8,814 nt of DNA, from NCBI GenBank assembly GCA_005879095.1, contig VBLM01000296.1:1-8814 (forward strand), in the 5' to 3' direction. Made by a program: the position numbers and the translations under genes. Positions 6,596-8,814 of this stretch are shown piece by piece. This DNA is from Deltaproteobacteria bacterium (GTDB lineage: Bacteria > Myxococcota > Myxococcia > Myxococcales > 40CM-4-68-19). The notes under the pieces are model-generated. The model had not been told where the DNA came from. It ran no database searches and worked only from the letters and a program-made list of their open reading frames with translations. The stretch's first letter is position 1, and every line of letters begins with the position of its first letter.

Positions 6596-7948
6596 ATGGG
6601 GGAGGGAATGCTTCAAGTCAAAGAGCCAACGCTTCTCGACAAGATCGTCGCGCGGGAGGCGGTGGTCGGGATCTGCGGGCTCGGGTACGTCGGGCTGCCG
6701 CTGGCGCTGACGTTCGGTGAGAAGGGCTTTCCGGTCATCGGATTCGACATCGACAAGCGGAAGATCGACGCGATCGAGAAGGGCGAGAGCTACATCAAGC
6801 ACATCGCGGGCGACCGCATCGCCAAGGCGACTCGGTCGGAGAAGCCGTTCCGCGCCACGATGGACTTCCGCAACGCGAGCCGGGCGGACGCGCTCATCAT
6901 GTGCGTGCCGACGCCGCTCAACGCGAATCGCGAGCCGGACATGACGTACATCGAGAAGACGGCGCAGGCCATCGGCCCGTACGTGCGGCCGGGACAGATC
7001 GTCATCCTCGAAAGCTCCACTTATCCGGGTACGACTGAAGAAGTCGTGAAGCCGATCATCGAGAAGCTCTCCGGCCTGCGCGCCGGAATCGATTTCTTCC
7101 TCGCCTTTTCGCCGGAGCGCGAAGATCCGGGCAATCCCAACTTCAATACCGCGACCATTCCCAAAGTCGTCGGCGGCTACACCAGGCAGTGCACCGAGAT
7201 CGCGACCGCGCTGTATTCGGCTTCCATCACCCGCGTCGTACCGGTGCGCGGCACGCGCGAGGCCGAGCTGACCAAGTTGCTGGAGAACATCTTCCGCTGC
7301 GTCAACATCGCGCTGGTCAACGAGCTGAAGCTGCTCTGCGAGCGGATGAACATCGACGTCTGGGAAGTGATCAACGCGGCGGCGACCAAGCCATTCGGCT
7401 TCATGCCGTTCTATCCGGGGCCGGGCCTCGGCGGGCACTGCATTCCGATCGATCCCTTCTATCTCACCTGGAAGGCGCGCGAGTTCGAGTTCAATACCCG
7501 TTTCATCGAGCTGGCGGGCGAGATCAACTGGCAGATGCCGCACCACGTGGTCGAGCGCACGATGGACGCTTTGAACGAGCAGGGGAAAGCGCTGAAGGGC
7601 GCCCGCGTCCTGATCCTCGGGCTCGCGTACAAGAAGAACATCGACGATCTGCGCGAGAGCCCTTCGATCCGGCTGATCGAGCTGTTCCGCGAGAAGGGCG
7701 CTTCCGTCCAGTACCACGACCCGTTCTGCCCGAAGATGAAGGAGATGCGGCACCAGCCGAAGTACATGCTGGAGATGGAGAGCGTGCCGCTCGAGCAGGG
7801 CGTGGCCGAGGCCGACGCGGTGGTGATCGCGACGGACCACGACAGCATCGATTACCAAAAACTCGTGCGCGACGCGAAGTTGGTGATCGATACGCGCAAC
7901 GCGACGAAGAACGTCACCTTCGGCAAAGACAAGGTGCGCAGCGCGTAA
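6596..7948 (+). CDS. wbpA: WbpA-like UDP-N-acetylglucosamine 6-dehydrogenase
   Basis: This enzyme would perform the NAD-dependent four-electron oxidation of the C6 hydroxyl of a UDP-N-acetylhexosamine to the uronic acid, giving a UDP-GlcNAcA-type donor in the cytoplasm. The 450-residue frame is complete. It has an N-terminal NAD-binding Rossmann domain with GLGYVGLP at residues 28-35, the VPTPL and ESSTYPGTTEE segments, the central helical domain, and the catalytic cysteine Cys282 in GPGLGGHCIPIDPFYL. A C-terminal UDP-binding domain follows, with LGLAYKKNIDDLRESPS. GGHCIP followed by DPFYL is the WbpA/WecC form rather than the GGSCFPKD form of UDP-glucose dehydrogenase, which supports an N-acetylated substrate; GlcNAc over ManNAc is less certain. 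The ATG at 6608 (MLQVKEP) is an alternative start, and neither start has ideally spaced Shine-Dalgarno bases. It is the only fully intact gene after the lesion cluster. Confidence 0.92.
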   Translation: MGEGMLQVKEPTLLDKIVAREAVVGICGLGYVGLPLALTFGEKGFPVIGFDIDKRKIDAIEKGESYIKHIAGDRIAKATRSEKPFRATMDFRNASRADALIMCVPTPLNANREPDMTYIEKTAQAIGPYVRPGQIVILESSTYPGTTEEVVKPIIEKLSGLRAGIDFFLAFSPEREDPGNPNFNTATIPKVVGGYTRQCTEIATALYSASITRVVPVRGTREAELTKLLENIFRCVNIALVNELKLLCERMNIDVWEVINAAATKPFGFMPFYPGPGLGGHCIPIDPFYLTWKAREFEFNTRFIELAGEINWQMPHHVVERTMDALNEQGKALKGARVLILGLAYKKNIDDLRESPSIRLIELFREKGASVQYHDPFCPKMKEMRHQPKYMLEMESVPLEQGVAEADAVVIATDHDSIDYQKLVRDAKLVIDTRNATKNVTFGKDKVRSA

Positions 7949-7967
7949 GTGATGTTACAAACGATGC

Positions 7968-8814
7968 ATGCTTCATCTCCTGATCGCCGCCGCGCTCGCC
8001 TTCACGCCTGATCAGAAAGACCCGCGCCAGCGCATGCTGGCCGCCATGGCCGACGAGCTCGACCGCGCGCACAAGAGCCTGCAGCTGCGCGGCCACGAGG
8101 CGCCGTACTTTCTCAGTTACGCCGTCCGCGGCATCGGCACCGAGGAAGTCGGGTCGAAGTACGGCGCGGTGTTCCTCGATCACACCCGACACGAGCGGCG
8201 ATTGCAGGTCGACGTGCGCGTCGGCAGCTACGCCTTCGACAACACCGGCCAGCAGGAGATGTTCGACTTCGAAGGATCGGACTCGGGTTACAGCTCCGGA
8301 CGCGAGGCGCCGCTCGACGACGATCCGGTCGCCCTGCGCAACGCGCTCTGGCTCCTGACCGACGAGCACTACAAGAAATCGCTCTCGGCCTATCTGAAAA
8401 AGAAGGGCAAGGAAGTCTATCGGCCCGACGATCCCGACGCGCCGCCAAGCTTTTCGCGCGAGGAGCCGCACGTCTCGATCGATGCGCCGGCTTTGCACCC
8501 GTTCGATCGCGACGGATGGAAGCGCGAGACGCGCGCGCAGACCGAAAAGCTGCGCTCGCATCCGGAGCTGTTCGACTCGCAGATGCGGGTTTCGATGGAT
8601 CCCGAGACGCGCGAGTTCGCCAACACCGAGGGGACCCGGCTCGTCACCGAGCAGCTCAATTATGGACTGCACGTGCAGGCGTGGGCGCGCGCTCCCGACG
8701 GGATGCTGCTCGAGAACAGCCGCGACTATTACGGCGCGCGCGAGAGCGAGTTGCCGCGCGGCGAGGTCCTCGCGGCGCACGTGGAAGAGATGGTGGGCGA
8801 GCTTCTCGCGCTGC
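7968..8814 (+). CDS. TldD/PmbA-like predicted metallopeptidase, N-terminal part (3' end outside window)
   Basis: The frame is open from ATG 7968 to the window end, giving 282 residues, and no stop is reached. It begins MLHLLIAAALAFTPDQKD, a short hydrophobic stretch that could be a weak signal peptide although it lacks a basic n-region. The rest resembles the divergent, often exported TldD/PmbA-like proteins of several high-GC phyla, with HEAPYFLSYAVRGIGTEEV, then LQVDVRVGSYAFDNT, then ALRNALWLLTDEHYKKSLSA, then NTEGTRLVTEQ and an alternating beta-strand pattern. The zinc-binding HExxxH motif of true TldD is not visible and, if present, would lie beyond the window. A stop in this frame at 7950-7952 means no earlier start is possible, and no Shine-Dalgarno is evident. 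It follows the dehydrogenase by 19 bases, so it may be cotranscribed, but the family has no known part in sugar-polymer synthesis. Confidence 0.75.
   Translation, partial: MLHLLIAAALAFTPDQKDPRQRMLAAMADELDRAHKSLQLRGHEAPYFLSYAVRGIGTEEVGSKYGAVFLDHTRHERRLQVDVRVGSYAFDNTGQQEMFDFEGSDSGYSSGREAPLDDDPVALRNALWLLTDEHYKKSLSAYLKKKGKEVYRPDDPDAPPSFSREEPHVSIDAPALHPFDRDGWKRETRAQTEKLRSHPELFDSQMRVSMDPETREFANTEGTRLVTEQLNYGLHVQAWARAPDGMLLENSRDYYGARESELPRGEVLAAHVEEMVGELLAL

Noticed and set aside
7914..8780. Minus-strand open frame of about 288 codons over the TldD-like gene
   Set aside because: The plus-strand frame has a coherent family pattern over its whole length, whereas the minus frame has none.

Overview
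The window is strongly GC-rich, with G or C at most third codon positions. It carries one strand of tightly packed genes, all on the plus strand. The gene content (GT4 glycosyltransferases, an asparagine-synthase-type amidotransferase, a heparinase II/III-type protein, a UDP-N-acetyl-sugar 6-dehydrogenase) is that of a polysaccharide (exopolysaccharide, capsule or O-antigen) biosynthesis locus. Together with the codon bias it suggests a high-GC Gram-negative bacterium. Myxococcota, Acidobacteriota or related lineages are my guess from family resemblance only; no marker gene settles it.

Layout: (1) 2-598, C-terminal domain of a GT4 glycosyltransferase cut by the window start; (2) 641-1717, a complete GT4 glycosyltransferase; (3) from 1693, a complete glutamine-dependent asparagine synthase-like amidotransferase (AsnB type), overlapping the previous gene; (4) 3580-4678, a third glycosyltransferase, resembling TuaH-type proteins, broken near 4122 by an out-of-frame internal loss; (5) 4678-6564, a heparinase II/III-family protein broken near 5045-5062 by an out-of-frame loss and again at about 6417 by what looks like one extra base; (6) a hairpin at 6565-6591; (7) 6596-7948, an intact WbpA-like UDP-N-acetylglucosamine 6-dehydrogenase; (8) 7968-8814, the N-terminal part of a TldD/PmbA-like protein that runs off the window end and is probably not part of the polysaccharide pathway.

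How they fit together (inference): the dehydrogenase would make a UDP-N-acetylhexosaminuronic acid, the glycosyltransferases would build it into a repeat unit, the AsnB-type enzyme could convert a uronic acid carboxyl to its amide, and the heparinase-like protein could trim or depolymerise the uronic-acid-containing polymer.

The main anomaly is a cluster of reading-frame lesions at about 3550-6417. AsnB has no stop codon before the next gene and reads straight into it. The glycosyltransferase and the heparinase each appear to lack a conserved internal segment and change frame there. Single-frame gene calling would therefore produce a false chimera at 1693-5187. Conserved motifs are kept on both sides of every lesion and the flanking genes are intact, so the lesions are either recent or sequencing/assembly errors. 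I see no RNA genes, CRISPR arrays, insertion sequences or convincing minus-strand genes, no intergenic stretch longer than about 45 bases, and no strong evidence of an undescribed system.
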